DNA from: CBDCIS01 sp965217565
GTDB lineage: Bacteria > Chloroflexota > Dehalococcoidia > Lucifugimonadales > CATOSD01
Direction of reading: 5' to 3'
Assembly (NCBI GenBank): GCA_965217565.1
Contig: CBDCIS010000012.1
Span: forward strand, 62,001-126,000
Length of the DNA stretch: 64,000 nucleotides
Below the pieces are notes generated by a model. The model saw only the letters and a program-made list of their open reading frames with translations, did no database searches and had not been told where the DNA came from. Shown piece after piece: positions 50,240-58,575 of this stretch. Position numbers and translations under genes: made by a program. Each line of letters opens with the position of its first letter. Within the stretch, counting starts at the first letter, position 1.

Positions 50240-51166
50240 AGAGCCTATCCGACAACTCCGGCAGCGCGATATGTTATCCAGGCACAGGCAAAGTGGAGCA
50301 TAGCAAGATAGTTGTCCAAACGCTTCTCCCAACGGATGAGCAGGCGTCTGAACCGATTCAGCCAGCTATGGCTGCGCTCGACCACCCAACGGCGGGCGCG
50401 GTAACCGGGGAGGGTCTGTTGTTCCTCCCGCTCTTGGCCTCGGCTGCGGATGTGGGCTGTGTATCCGTACCGTGCCGCCAGCTGCTCAACCTCAGCAAAG
50501 TCATAGCCCTTGTCCAGACACAGATGCTGAGGTTGTCCAGGTCGGGGAACCGGACGTTCCGCCACCATAGATTCGAATGTCGGCTCAACCATCTTCATGT
50601 CGTGGCGGTTGGCTCCATCCACACACACCCCTATGGGAATACCGTTCCCCTCTGTCAACAGACTGCGTTTGGTCCCCTTCTTGCCCCGGTCTGTAGGGTT
50701 TGGCCCAGTGCCCTCACCCCCCGAGCGGAGCCTTTGTCATGGCTCCATCCATTGCCTGCCACTGCCAATCTATTCCATGCAGTTGGTCGTATTCAGACAA
50801 CCCCTGCTTCCATAGCTCCTCAAAGATTCCGGCGGCTCGCCAACGCTGGAATCGGTCATGCACAGTGCTCGGAGCACCGAACGTGCGAGGCAACGCTTTC
50901 CACTGGCAGCCGGTCCGCAGCACGTAGAAGATTCCATCCATACACTCTCGAGCAGGTTTCCATGGCCTCCCGCCCTTCGGACTCGTCTCCTCCGCAGGCA
51001 GCAACGGCTCAATCCTCTCCCACAGAGCATCGGGAATCCGCCAATCAGCGCCTACGCCTCCATGATCGATCTTCGACATGTCTTTCCTCCACTCAAGTAG
51101 AATGGAGAAGGTTTATCCAAAGTCTCTGATATCCACCAAGGACAATTAAGGTTATCGGATAGGCTC
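50240..51166 (-). mobile_element. IS5-family insertion sequence, copy 3
   Basis: About 927 bp with inverted ends, GAGCCTATCCGACAAC (50241-50256) and GTTATCGGATAGGCTC (51151-51166), one mismatch. Flanks read TTA on the left and TTG on the right, so there is no clean target duplication. It carries a transposase on the minus strand and truncates an M16 peptidase gene. Confidence 0.88.
50245..51079 (-). CDS. IS5-family transposase with -1 frameshift junction
   Basis: First frame from 51079: WRIPDALWERIEPLLPAEET, GGRPWKPARECMDGIFYVLR, GCQWKALPRTFGAPSTVHDRF and IDWQWQAMDGAM (first D). It stops after the G6 run at about 50720-50725. A -1 shift there gives GEGTGPNPTDRGKKGTKRSL and the second frame: GIPIGVCVDGANRHDMKM, LCLDKGYDFAEVEQL (second D) and RRWVVERSHSWLNRFRRLLI (E). 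Its stop codon lies inside the terminal repeat. The protein is otherwise complete. Confidence 0.86.
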
Positions 51167-51290
51167 TTGGACATCCTCTTGGACTGGTGGCACCGATTAA
51201 ATTGATACAGGCTCATGAAGACATGCGGGGATTCAACGCGAACATGCCCGTGAGGGCGCGCAGTCGTCTGTGACGACGGGCGTGACAGCG

Positions 51291-51319
51291 TTGACTCAGG
51301 TTAAGGGTGTCCGTATCAT
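51291..51319 (+). promoter_or_regulatory. Promoter of the UbiA-family gene, predicted leaderless
   Basis: TTGACT (51291-51296), a 17-nt spacer and TATCAT (51314-51319), with 6 nt before the ATG at 51326. The geometry is the same as for rsfS. Confidence 0.65.
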
Positions 51320-51325
51320 CCAAGC

Positions 51326-52267
51326 ATGGAACAGACGAGACGTGGAATGTCGTTGCGAGGGATTGCCGACGCGAGTATGGGTTTCGTGCGCGCCACCCGG
51401 CCAAAGCAGTGGCCCAAGAACCTGATAGTGTTCCTCGCCTTGCTCTTCACGCTCAACGAGGCGTGGGACCCCAACGATGTGAGCGGGCTACTTTCTCTGG
51501 CAACCAGGACGACGCTCGCATTTCTGGTTTTCTCCGCCCTGAGCAGCGCGGTTTACCTCATCAACGATATTTTCGATCTTGAAAGCGATCGTTCTCACCC
51601 GAAAAAACGATTCCGGCCCATCGCCTCCGGTCAATTGCCCATTTCCGGCGCTTGGGTCGGCGCGGCGATTCTGGCTTCCGTAGCGCTAAGTTCCGCGTTT
51701 CTACTGGAGCCTGTATTCGGCGCGATTTTGATCGCCTACGTGGCCGCAATGGCGGCCTACACGCTCGCAATCAAGCGGCTAATCATTCTCGACGTGTTCG
51801 TGATAAGCCTGGGGTTCATGCTGCGAACCGTTGCGGGCGCCGTCGTGCTGGGCGTGCCAATATCACCGTGGCTCTACATATGCACGGGCCTGGGCTCCCT
51901 GTTCATAGCGTTGGCCAAGCGGCGCAGCGAGCTTTCTTTGGCGGGCGAAAACGCTCAGAGTCAGCGCGACGCCCTGCGCGATTATACCCTGCCCGTGCTG
52001 GACCAATTCATAAGCGTGGTCGCCACCTCCACGGCGCTGGCCTACGCGCTGTACACGTTCACAGCCCCGAATTTGCCCGCGAACCACGCCATGATGTTAA
52101 CGATTCCCTTCGTGGTGTATGGCCTGTTCAGATATATGTACCTGATGCACACGAAAGGGCTTGGGGAGAACCCGGAAGACGTTATCATCACCGACGCGCC
52201 GCTCGTCGTTGCCATTGTTTTGTGGCTTGCGACCGCGGCTGTAATCCTGGGCCTCCTCAGAGGCTGA
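51326..52267 (+). CDS. UbiA-family prenyltransferase, decaprenyl-phosphate phosphoribosyltransferase type
   Basis: A 313-residue integral-membrane transferase. The first Asp-rich motif is NDIFDLESDRSHPKKRFRPI; the HPxKxxRPIASG form is typical of the 5-phosphoribosyl-1-diphosphate-using subgroup that makes decaprenylphosphoryl-phosphoribose. VRATRPKQWPKNLIVFLALL at the N terminus and LFIALAKRRSEL with DYTLPVLDQFISV support the same subgroup. The product would feed arabinose-type sugars into envelope glycans. The alternative, quinone prenylation, is less likely. The ATG lies 6 nt after a -10 box. The right end of an IS is 160 bp upstream. Confidence 0.85.
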   Translation: MEQTRRGMSLRGIADASMGFVRATRPKQWPKNLIVFLALLFTLNEAWDPNDVSGLLSLATRTTLAFLVFSALSSAVYLINDIFDLESDRSHPKKRFRPIASGQLPISGAWVGAAILASVALSSAFLLEPVFGAILIAYVAAMAAYTLAIKRLIILDVFVISLGFMLRTVAGAVVLGVPISPWLYICTGLGSLFIALAKRRSELSLAGENAQSQRDALRDYTLPVLDQFISVVATSTALAYALYTFTAPNLPANHAMMLTIPFVVYGLFRYMYLMHTKGLGENPEDVIITDAPLVVAIVLWLATAAVILGLLRG

Positions 52268-52299
52268 CGGGCGCCGCGGTGCGCGCCTACAAGCGACGT

Positions 52300-52633
52300 T
52301 TCCCAACTACGACATTCTGTGACATTTCGTAGCTGGGGCCTCAGAAGATTTGTCCCAGTTGTCACCTTCGGGATTCTCGGGGCTAAGGGTTCTTTTTGAA
52401 TGTTTGGCGTTGGCAAGCACATAGACTACCTTGTTCATGCCAGGTGATATGGGGTTACGCTCTATGGCCGATGGTCGGCGTGAAGCCATAATAGCACGTC
52501 CGTTCGTTTATGTCAAGAGCGGGCATGACACGTCGGTCACCACCCCCTAACCCCCTCCCGTCAAGGGAGGGGGTTAGGGAGATGGCTCCACATTTTAGTA
52601 TGGCGCGCGCAACCGCACTTTGGAAAGACCCTG
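52300..52633 (-). repeat. Long dispersed repeat, copy C
   Basis: This copy contains the GTGACATTTCGTAGCTG string (52319-52335) and GTTTGGCGTTGGCAAGC, both shared with E3. It also has a minus-strand promoter (52488-52516), the CACCCCCTAACCCCCTCCCG hairpin and a right end ACTTTGGAAAGACCCTG (52617-52633). The left CAGGGCC end is not evident. Confidence 0.62.
52488..52516 (-). promoter_or_regulatory. Consensus-like promoter inside repeat copy C
   Basis: On the minus strand, TTGACA (52511-52516), the 17-nt spacer TAAACGAACGGACGTGC and TATTAT (52488-52493). It points leftward through the conserved part of the repeat. Confidence 0.52.
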
Positions 52634-52752
52634 CCGCGAGCCCGCGGCGCTGGCTTCACTGTCTGGCTGTGTGCTAAACTCCAAACGCTGTCTTTGGGGT
52701 ATTGCATGAGGCACTTTAGACTGGCAGAGGAATCGAAACTCAGGAGCGCGAA

Positions 52753-54786
52753 ATGGTCCCACCTGAAAGTCTATTTGGCGCTATTCCTACGTGGATAGGC
52801 GTCTATGTAATCGCTGCCCTAGCATTCGGCTTCTCCGGCCTGATACTGTATCGCCGAGTGTTTAGCCTGGTAATGCTAGGAAAGCGTCCCAACCGGTTCG
52901 ACCAGCCCCTGCGCAGAGTGATAGGGGCCTTGCCGTTCATCTTGGGCCAGCAGAAGGTGCTTCAGAGCGTCTCATTGCTCAAGGACAGGGCGGGACTGGC
53001 TCACTTCTTCATCTTCTGGGGTTTCCTTTCGTTTACCGCCAGCTACATACTGTTCATATTCGCCGATTCGGTGTGGCCGCCTCTCTCGGAGACCCTGATA
53101 ACCGAAATGGGCGTGGAGATGTTCACGTTCTACCTGAACGCGCTGACGGCGGGCTTCTTCATCGTGCTCATATGGGCGGGCATCAGGCGATGGGCGGTCA
53201 AGCCGAGCCGCCTCGCCTTCGACCTGACGCAGAAGAAGGAGTCGCTGGTCATCCTGCTGCTCATAGCGCTTCTCATGGCTCTGACGCTGCTGACCGAGGC
53301 GTTCTACGTGGCCGCCGGCGGCGAAGGGCCGCACGCCTCCGCGCCAATCGGCGGCGCGATCGGCGAGATGTTCAGGGAGGCGGGCATCGGCGAGGGAGTC
53401 GCCAGCGGTTTGCAGGGCGTCTTCTGGTGGGCGCACCTGCTGGTGATTCTCGGCTTCTCGCTGTACATACCGCTGTCCAAGCACATGCACCTGGTCGCCG
53501 CCCCCATCAGCTTCCTCACGAGGTCGCTCGAAGCCAGGGGCGCTCTCAACACCCCCACCGACCTGGAGACAGCCGACCGGTTCGGCGCGTCCAGAATCCA
53601 GGACTTCAACTGGCGGGAACTGCTGGATGGCTACTCGTGCGCCGTGTGCGGTCGCTGCACGGACAACTGTCCGGCGAACATAAGCGGCAAGATTCTCTCG
53701 CCCATGCACATCGTGGAGAACCTGAAAGAGCACGTCCTCGAGGCTGGCCCAGGCGTGGTCAAGGGCGTGGACGATCAGGATGAAAAGCCGCTAATCGGAA
53801 GGTGGATCGAGGAGGAGGCGCTCTGGGACTGCCTGACATGCGGCGCCTGCGTGAGGGAATGCCCGGTGGGAGTGGAGCACATCGACACCATAGTGGACAT
53901 GCGCCGTTACCTTGTCATGGAGAAGGCGGAGATGCCGGAGACGGCTATGAACGCGCTCCTCAGCATGGAGCAGCGAGGGCACCCCTGGAGAGGAACGACG
54001 TTCACCCGCACCGACTGGGCCGAGGGGATGGACATCAAGATTCTGGCGGAGCATCCGGACACGGAGATTCTCTTCTGGGTGGGCTGCACCGCCGCGCTCG
54101 AACAGCGCAGCCAGAGTGTGGCGCGCTCAATGGCCTCTGTGCTGAAGCGCGCGGGCGTCGATTTCGCCATCCTGGGAACCGAGGAGACTTGCACGGGGGA
54201 CCCGGCGAGGCGCATGGGCAACGAGTATCTCTACCAGATAATGGCCCAGCAGAATATCCAGACGCTGGACGGCTACAACGTGAAGAAGGTGGTTACCATC
54301 TGCCCGCACTGTTTCAACACCATCAAGAACGAATACCCACATCTTGGCGGTAACTATGAGGTGCAGCACTACAGCGAGTTCGTCGCCGAACTGATAGAGC
54401 AGGGCAAGATAAGGCCGCTTGTGTCGATCGACTCCAGGGTGGCCTACCACGATTCGTGCTACCTGGGACGGCACAACGGAGTGTATGATGCGCCGCGCCA
54501 GATAGCCAACGCAATCCCTGGCGTCGAGCTTGTGGAGATGGAGCGGCGCAGGGAGCGCGGCTTCTGCTGCGGAGCCGGCGGCGGCCACATGTGGATCGAG
54601 GAGAGCCGTGGCAGCCGCGTCAACCACGTTCGCACGGAGCAGTTCCTGGACACTCAGGCAGACACAGTCGGCGTGTCCTGTCCCTTCTGCCTCCAGATGT
54701 TCGAAGAGGGCATCGGTTCCAAAGAGGCGCAGGGCACAAAGCGGGCCAAAGACCTGCTCGAGATACTGGACGAAAGCCTGGGGTGA
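52753..54786 (+). CDS. Membrane-bound heterodisulfide-reductase-like Fe-S oxidoreductase (ETF:menaquinone type)
   Basis: A 677-residue fusion. Residues 1-260 form a NarI/HdrE-like membrane cytochrome b domain with five or more helices and conserved histidines (AHFFIFWGFLSFTASYILFI, FWWAHLLVILGFSLYIPLSKH). Two [4Fe-4S] motifs follow, CAVCGRCTDNCP and CLTCGACVRECP. Two CCG cysteine-rich domains then appear: VGCTAALEQR with ICPHCFNTI and, later, YHDSCYLG, GFCCGAGGGHMW and SCPFCLQM. This is the layout of HdrD-like membrane oxidoreductases that take electrons from ETF during acyl-CoA oxidation and pass them to menaquinone. No etfAB is adjacent. ATG 52753 has AGGAG 6 nt upstream. Confidence 0.87.
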   Translation: MVPPESLFGAIPTWIGVYVIAALAFGFSGLILYRRVFSLVMLGKRPNRFDQPLRRVIGALPFILGQQKVLQSVSLLKDRAGLAHFFIFWGFLSFTASYILFIFADSVWPPLSETLITEMGVEMFTFYLNALTAGFFIVLIWAGIRRWAVKPSRLAFDLTQKKESLVILLLIALLMALTLLTEAFYVAAGGEGPHASAPIGGAIGEMFREAGIGEGVASGLQGVFWWAHLLVILGFSLYIPLSKHMHLVAAPISFLTRSLEARGALNTPTDLETADRFGASRIQDFNWRELLDGYSCAVCGRCTDNCPANISGKILSPMHIVENLKEHVLEAGPGVVKGVDDQDEKPLIGRWIEEEALWDCLTCGACVRECPVGVEHIDTIVDMRRYLVMEKAEMPETAMNALLSMEQRGHPWRGTTFTRTDWAEGMDIKILAEHPDTEILFWVGCTAALEQRSQSVARSMASVLKRAGVDFAILGTEETCTGDPARRMGNEYLYQIMAQQNIQTLDGYNVKKVVTICPHCFNTIKNEYPHLGGNYEVQHYSEFVAELIEQGKIRPLVSIDSRVAYHDSCYLGRHNGVYDAPRQIANAIPGVELVEMERRRERGFCCGAGGGHMWIEESRGSRVNHVRTEQFLDTQADTVGVSCPFCLQMFEEGIGSKEAQGTKRAKDLLEILDESLG

Positions 54787-54888
54787 GCGGCGGCCCCCCT
54801 TGCCCTTCCCTAACGAGGGAAACATGGCAGCCGCCTGGTCCCGGGGAAGGCGCATGAATTGCCGGTGAACGGGACACCGCGGCCCTGA

Positions 54889-54925
54889 CTGTGCAAATTG
54901 CAAGGCCAACTTGCAATTTGCACAG
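54889..54925. promoter_or_regulatory. Perfect 16-bp palindrome overlapping the DUF4143 ATPase promoter
   Basis: CTGTGCAAATTGCAAG (54889-54904) is perfectly inverted as CTTGCAATTTGCACAG (54910-54925) around a 5-nt loop. The right arm contains the -35 hexamer TTGCAA (54911-54916) of the promoter below, so a bound repressor would block transcription. It could also fold as an RNA or cruciform hairpin. Confidence 0.7.
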
Positions 54926-54939
54926 TCTCTTGGTAGAAT
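54911..54939 (+). promoter_or_regulatory. Promoter of the DUF4143 ATPase, predicted leaderless
   Basis: TTGCAA (54911-54916), a 17-nt spacer and TAGAAT (54934-54939), with 7 nt before the ATG at 54947. The ATG at 54938 overlaps the -10 box and so is unlikely to be used. Confidence 0.5.
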
Positions 54940-54946
54940 GACGGCT

Positions 54947-56146
54947 ATGATTGAGCGTGAAATTACTCCGCGCCTGACTACGCTGTTCCAACAGTACCCG
55001 TTCGTGACCGTGACAGGACCGCGGCAATCGGGCAAGACGACGCTCTGCCGCACGGCATTTCCTAAATTGGAATATGCCAACCTGGAAGCCCCCGACCAAC
55101 GGGACTTTGCCGAATCGGACCCAAGGGGTTTCCTCGCCCAATTCCCCGCGGGAGCCATCATCGACGAGGTGCAGAATGTGCCCGCGCTATTGTCCTATCT
55201 CCAGGTCATCGCCGACGAACTGGGCCGCAACAGTCTTTTCGTGCTCACGGGCAGCGAGCAGTTCAGACTCTCCAATGCCATCAGCCAATCACTGGCAGGA
55301 CGCACCGCGCTGCTCCGACTGCTCCCGTTTTCTCTGGCTGAACGGCAGCGAATAGGCGCGAGCAACGCGATAGACGATATTCTGTACTCGGGGTTCTATC
55401 CCCGTATTCACGACCAGCGACTCGAGCCATGGCAGGCTCTGGGCGATTACTTCGAAACCTACGTGGAGCGCGACGTGCGCCGGCTGGGAGAAGTACGGAA
55501 CCTATCGAGTTTCCGACGCTTCGTCAGGCTATGCGCGGGGAGAGTTGGACAGTTGGTCAATCTTAGCTCGCTGGGTTCTGACGCAGGCGTCTCCCACACG
55601 ACGGCGAAAGAGTGGCTTACGGTGTTGGAAACGAGCTACATCGTCTTCATGCTACAGCCGTTTCACGCCAACATTCGAAAGCGCTTGGTCAAATCGCCCA
55701 AGCTCTATTTCTATGACGTTGGGCTGGCCAGCTATCTCATTGGAATCGAACATGCCGGGCAGTTAACGACCCATCCGCTGCGCGGACCACTGTACGAGAA
55801 CGCGGTCGTCGCGGAGGCGCTCAAGTACCGTTTCAACCGGGGCCGCCAATCCAATCTCTCCTTCTACCGAGACCTGCGGGGTCTGGAGTGCGACCTCCTC
55901 TATGAGACGGCCGACGGCATTGGCGCTTTCGAGGTCAAATCCGGGGCAACGATTGCCTCCGACTATTCTCGTGCGCTAACTCGCGTTGCGGAACTGATTC
56001 CGAGGGTCACGTACAAGGCGGTCGTCTATGGTGGCGATGACCGCCAGACCAGGAGTGATTTCGAGGCTCTGCCGCTTCACAATCTGGCAGCCACGCTAAA
56101 ACGCTTCGAGGCCGACCAGGGGCTTGCCGCCGCCGGGGAGACGTGA
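54947..56146 (+). CDS. AAA ATPase with DUF4143 domain
   Basis: A 399-residue protein of the common bacterial ATP-binding family AAA_14 plus DUF4143. IEREITPRLTTLFQQYPFVT opens it. Walker A is VTGPRQSGKTTL, Walker B-like is AGAIIDEVQNVPALLSYL, and FVLTGSEQFRLSNAISQSLAG is sensor 1. DUF4143 follows with YVERDVRRLGEVRNLSSFRR, SHTTAKEWLTVLETSYIVFM and KLYFYDVGLASYLIG. The C terminus, LECDLLYETADGIGAFEVKS, looks like a PD-(D/E)XK nuclease remnant. Earlier in-frame starts (54911, 54938) lie in the palindrome or the -10 box. Function is unsettled; an NTP-dependent nuclease-like or regulatory role has been proposed for the family. Confidence 0.88.
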   Translation: MIEREITPRLTTLFQQYPFVTVTGPRQSGKTTLCRTAFPKLEYANLEAPDQRDFAESDPRGFLAQFPAGAIIDEVQNVPALLSYLQVIADELGRNSLFVLTGSEQFRLSNAISQSLAGRTALLRLLPFSLAERQRIGASNAIDDILYSGFYPRIHDQRLEPWQALGDYFETYVERDVRRLGEVRNLSSFRRFVRLCAGRVGQLVNLSSLGSDAGVSHTTAKEWLTVLETSYIVFMLQPFHANIRKRLVKSPKLYFYDVGLASYLIGIEHAGQLTTHPLRGPLYENAVVAEALKYRFNRGRQSNLSFYRDLRGLECDLLYETADGIGAFEVKSGATIASDYSRALTRVAELIPRVTYKAVVYGGDDRQTRSDFEALPLHNLAATLKRFEADQGLAAAGET

Positions 56147-56227
56147 CGCCATCTTTCGTGAGGGTCATCCGAAAGAGGAAAACGGCCAATGACCACGCTC
56201 TGTTGGCGGCTCATTGTTCAATTCCAG

Positions 56228-57292
56228 CTAACGCGGTTCCACGAACGCCAGCACGCTTGCGGGGTTGGCCACCAGGATCTTGTCGATGGCCTGTTGGGTG
56301 TAGCCGCGAGCTCTCATCCTGGGCACGATGTGGTTCAGGATGTAGAAGTAGCCGTGCCCGCCATACTTGACGAGCCGCTGTTTGGCGCAGATGTCGTGCG
56401 CGATTACTATCTTATCCCCGTAGCCCTGCGAGATAATCCAGGCGATGTCGTCCATCTTCCGCGCGTCGCCCGGCATGTCTATATTGGTGTTGGCCGAATA
56501 GTAGGACTGCTCTGAGCCGAACAGGTCCCACTCCATGTAGCAGCCGCTCTCCGCTATCTTCTTCAGGGTATCATGGAGAAACACCGTGCGGTCCAGATGG
56601 CCCATTATGGTGTGGCCGAGGTCTGTCCCAACCTCGCTCAACACCTCAATTATCTCCAGCGGGGCGGCCTCATCGCGCCCGGGGTGAATGAGCAGCGGGG
56701 CGCCGGTGGCCTGCTGCGCTCGACCGGAGGCGCGCAGCACCTTGCGCTCGTTGTCCGTGAGAGGCCAGGAGCATCCCACCTCGCCTATGACGCCCGACCT
56801 TATGCCTGTGCCATCCACGCCCTCGGTTACGTCCTCCACTATCTTCTCGAAGATTTCGTCCTCACTACGGCTGTCCATGTCCACGGGATGAGCCGGCGCA
56901 ACGTAGTGCGACGCGCCCATGATGATGTTGACGCCCGTCGCCCTGGACACGCGCGCCAGGCCCTTCGGGTCTCGCGCGATGCCGATGCTGGTCGCGTCCA
57001 CCAGCGAGTTACCGCCGTACTGCTTGTACAGCATAGTCTCGTCGATGGCAACGTTAACGTCCAGCAGCTGGGAATTGTCGCGGTTGGGCATGACGTGATG
57101 CCGCGTATAGCCCAGTATGTCCTGTGACAGCGGCCTGTGGAAGAACTCCTTCGCGCTTGCCTCCGCCGGTTCCGTCCTGAACCACGAGAGGTCTATCAGC
57201 AGGTGCTCGTGCGTCAAGGTGATTCCAAGACTATTGGGGTCGACTGGGCCGTTTACCGTCTGTATCTTGCCCACCGGGCTGTCGTTGGCCAT
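56228..57292 (-). CDS. Phosphotriesterase-family amidohydrolase
   Basis: A TIM-barrel metal hydrolase of 354 residues. Metal ligands are ITLTHEHLLIDL (HxH), SGVIGEVGCSWPL (glutamate where phosphotriesterases have a carboxylated lysine), APLLIHPGRDEAAPLE, TIMGHLDRTVFL and KIVIAHDICAKQRL. The glutamate form is typical of the phosphotriesterase-homology-protein subgroup, which includes lactonases or esterases. ATG 57292 is chosen for the AAGGAGGAG upstream; the frame extends to 57355. No genetic context shows the substrate. Confidence 0.87.
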   Translation of the reverse strand: MANDSPVGKIQTVNGPVDPNSLGITLTHEHLLIDLSWFRTEPAEASAKEFFHRPLSQDILGYTRHHVMPNRDNSQLLDVNVAIDETMLYKQYGGNSLVDATSIGIARDPKGLARVSRATGVNIIMGASHYVAPAHPVDMDSRSEDEIFEKIVEDVTEGVDGTGIRSGVIGEVGCSWPLTDNERKVLRASGRAQQATGAPLLIHPGRDEAAPLEIIEVLSEVGTDLGHTIMGHLDRTVFLHDTLKKIAESGCYMEWDLFGSEQSYYSANTNIDMPGDARKMDDIAWIISQGYGDKIVIAHDICAKQRLVKYGGHGYFYILNHIVPRMRARGYTQQAIDKILVANPASVLAFVEPR

Positions 57293-57453
57293 TGGCTCCT
57301 CCTTGCAACGGGATTCATCGCGGCGGCGTTCGATTCGCGCCCCGGCACCGAGCATTGTACATCAAACGCCCTCTGCTATGTGGGGCGTCTTTGCGCCAGT
57401 GCCCGTTGGACGGCGGCATCCGCCGTGCGGGAGGATTTCCGACTCGAAAATGT

Positions 57454-57882
57454 TCAGCCCTCCTGGGCCTTCACGTCCTGCGTGACTTGGCGAGCCCAGG
57501 GGGTGCGGGCGATCTCGCACAATGAGCCGCCAGGGGACAGGAACCTGCTGGTTTCCTGTCCCCACGGCTCTTCCTGCGGGCCATGCAGCAGCGGCCAGCC
57601 TCTCTTTTCCAGGCCGGCCCCGGAATCAGATACGTCGTCAACCTCGAACCCGACCGTGAACCCCAGGGGCACTTTGTCAACCGCGTTGGGGTCGCCGAAA
57701 CACGCCTCTGCCGCGGCTCTTCTCGACCAGATGGCGTAGTGCAGAACCCCGGGCATTTCCACCAGAACGTAGTCCGCGCCCTCCTCGTATTCGAGGGAAA
57801 GGCCAAGAACGTCGCGGTAGAACCTCACGGCGGCCGCGACGTCGTCAACTATCTCTCCAACGCTCGCCAGGTGTCTTACCAT
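57454..57882 (-). CDS. VOC-family (glyoxalase/dioxygenase fold) protein
   Basis: A 142-residue protein. MVRHLASVGEIVDDVAAAVR with FYRDVLGLSLEYEEG is the VOC N-terminal strand and helix. YVLVEMPGVLHYAIW, LGFTVGFEVDDVSDSGAGLE and FLSPGGSLCEIART complete the fold. The metal-binding residues of true glyoxalase I are not all obvious. The start is ATG 57882. It lies in the same direction as a second VOC gene 132 bp upstream, but no operon is shown. The substrate is unknown. Confidence 0.78.
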   Translation of the reverse strand: MVRHLASVGEIVDDVAAAVRFYRDVLGLSLEYEEGADYVLVEMPGVLHYAIWSRRAAAEACFGDPNAVDKVPLGFTVGFEVDDVSDSGAGLEKRGWPLLHGPQEEPWGQETSRFLSPGGSLCEIARTPWARQVTQDVKAQEG

Positions 57883-57963
57883 TGGCGTCTCATCTCACTT
57901 TCCCAGCGCACTATGGGCGTTGGTCAACGACTTGGCAACTATCTCAGAGCGGCGCCCCACCCC

Positions 57964-57990
57964 CTGGATTCCCGCTTTCGCGGGAATGAC
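57964..57990. repeat. Palindromic repeat CCCGCTTTCGCGGG
   Basis: GGATTCCCGCTTTCGCGGGAATGACGGC at 57963-57990 contains ATTCCCGC/GCGGGAAT arms around a short loop. It is the same family as 10354-10380 (inverse orientation) and the variant at 41667. Confidence 0.6.
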
Positions 57991-58013
57991 GGCGACGCGG
58001 GCTCGACGACCCG

Positions 58014-58372
58014 CTACCCTTCTCCCTTGAACAGGCCGATGCTGTTGCCATCGAGATCGGTGAACATGCCCACGGTGCCCACGCCCGGAATCGGCATTGG
58101 TGAGAGCGTGGTCGTGCCGCCGAGTTCCTCTACCTTGTCCAGGGCGGCCTGCACGTCGTCCACCTGCACGTAGAAGACGGTGTAGTTGGGTGGCATCCCC
58201 TGGCCCGTCTGGAGAATTCCTCCGCCGATGCCGCCCTCGCCCACGTCAACGGTCGTGTAGCCGCCCATGAGCTCGTGAACCTCCATAGGCCAATCGAACA
58301 GCGCACCGTAGAACTCGCGCATCTTCTCGGCGTTGGCCCCCCTATCTCCCAATGCACTACCGGATTTCCCAT
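58014..58372 (-). CDS. VOC-family protein, frameshifted near its start
   Basis: A short VOC protein of about 119 residues. The first codons MGNPVVHWEIGG are in one frame and ANAEKMREFYGALFDWPMEV, GGYTTVDVGEGGIGGGILQ, FYVQVDDVQAALDKVEELGG and FTDLDGNSIGLFKGEG in another. The C run 58337-58342 appears one base short; adding one base joins EIGG to ANAEKM, the usual family opening. ATG 58372 follows CAGGAGGAGG. Family members act on small metabolites or give resistance; the substrate is unknown. Confidence 0.78.
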
Positions 58373-58544
58373 GTGTCCTCCTCCTGATTTTGATGTCGCC
58401 CGACTATTGGGGGCGTTATAGAACAATGTTAGAACAGCACAACCGTTCCTGTCAAGCTGTTTTGCCACGTACTTGGCGTGGATTTCGCGGCGTGAACGTG
58501 ACCGAACACATCACGCCGCTCGCACCAACCGAACGGGAATCCAT

Positions 58545-58550
58545 TATAAT
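58545..58550 (+). promoter_or_regulatory. -10 box before the DUF393 gene
   Basis: A perfect TATAAT at 58545-58550 lies 25 nt before the ATG at 58576. The -35 region (GCACCA, 17 nt upstream) is poor. Confidence 0.35.
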
Positions 58551-58575
58551 GGATCCGCGGGGGCGGATATTCATC

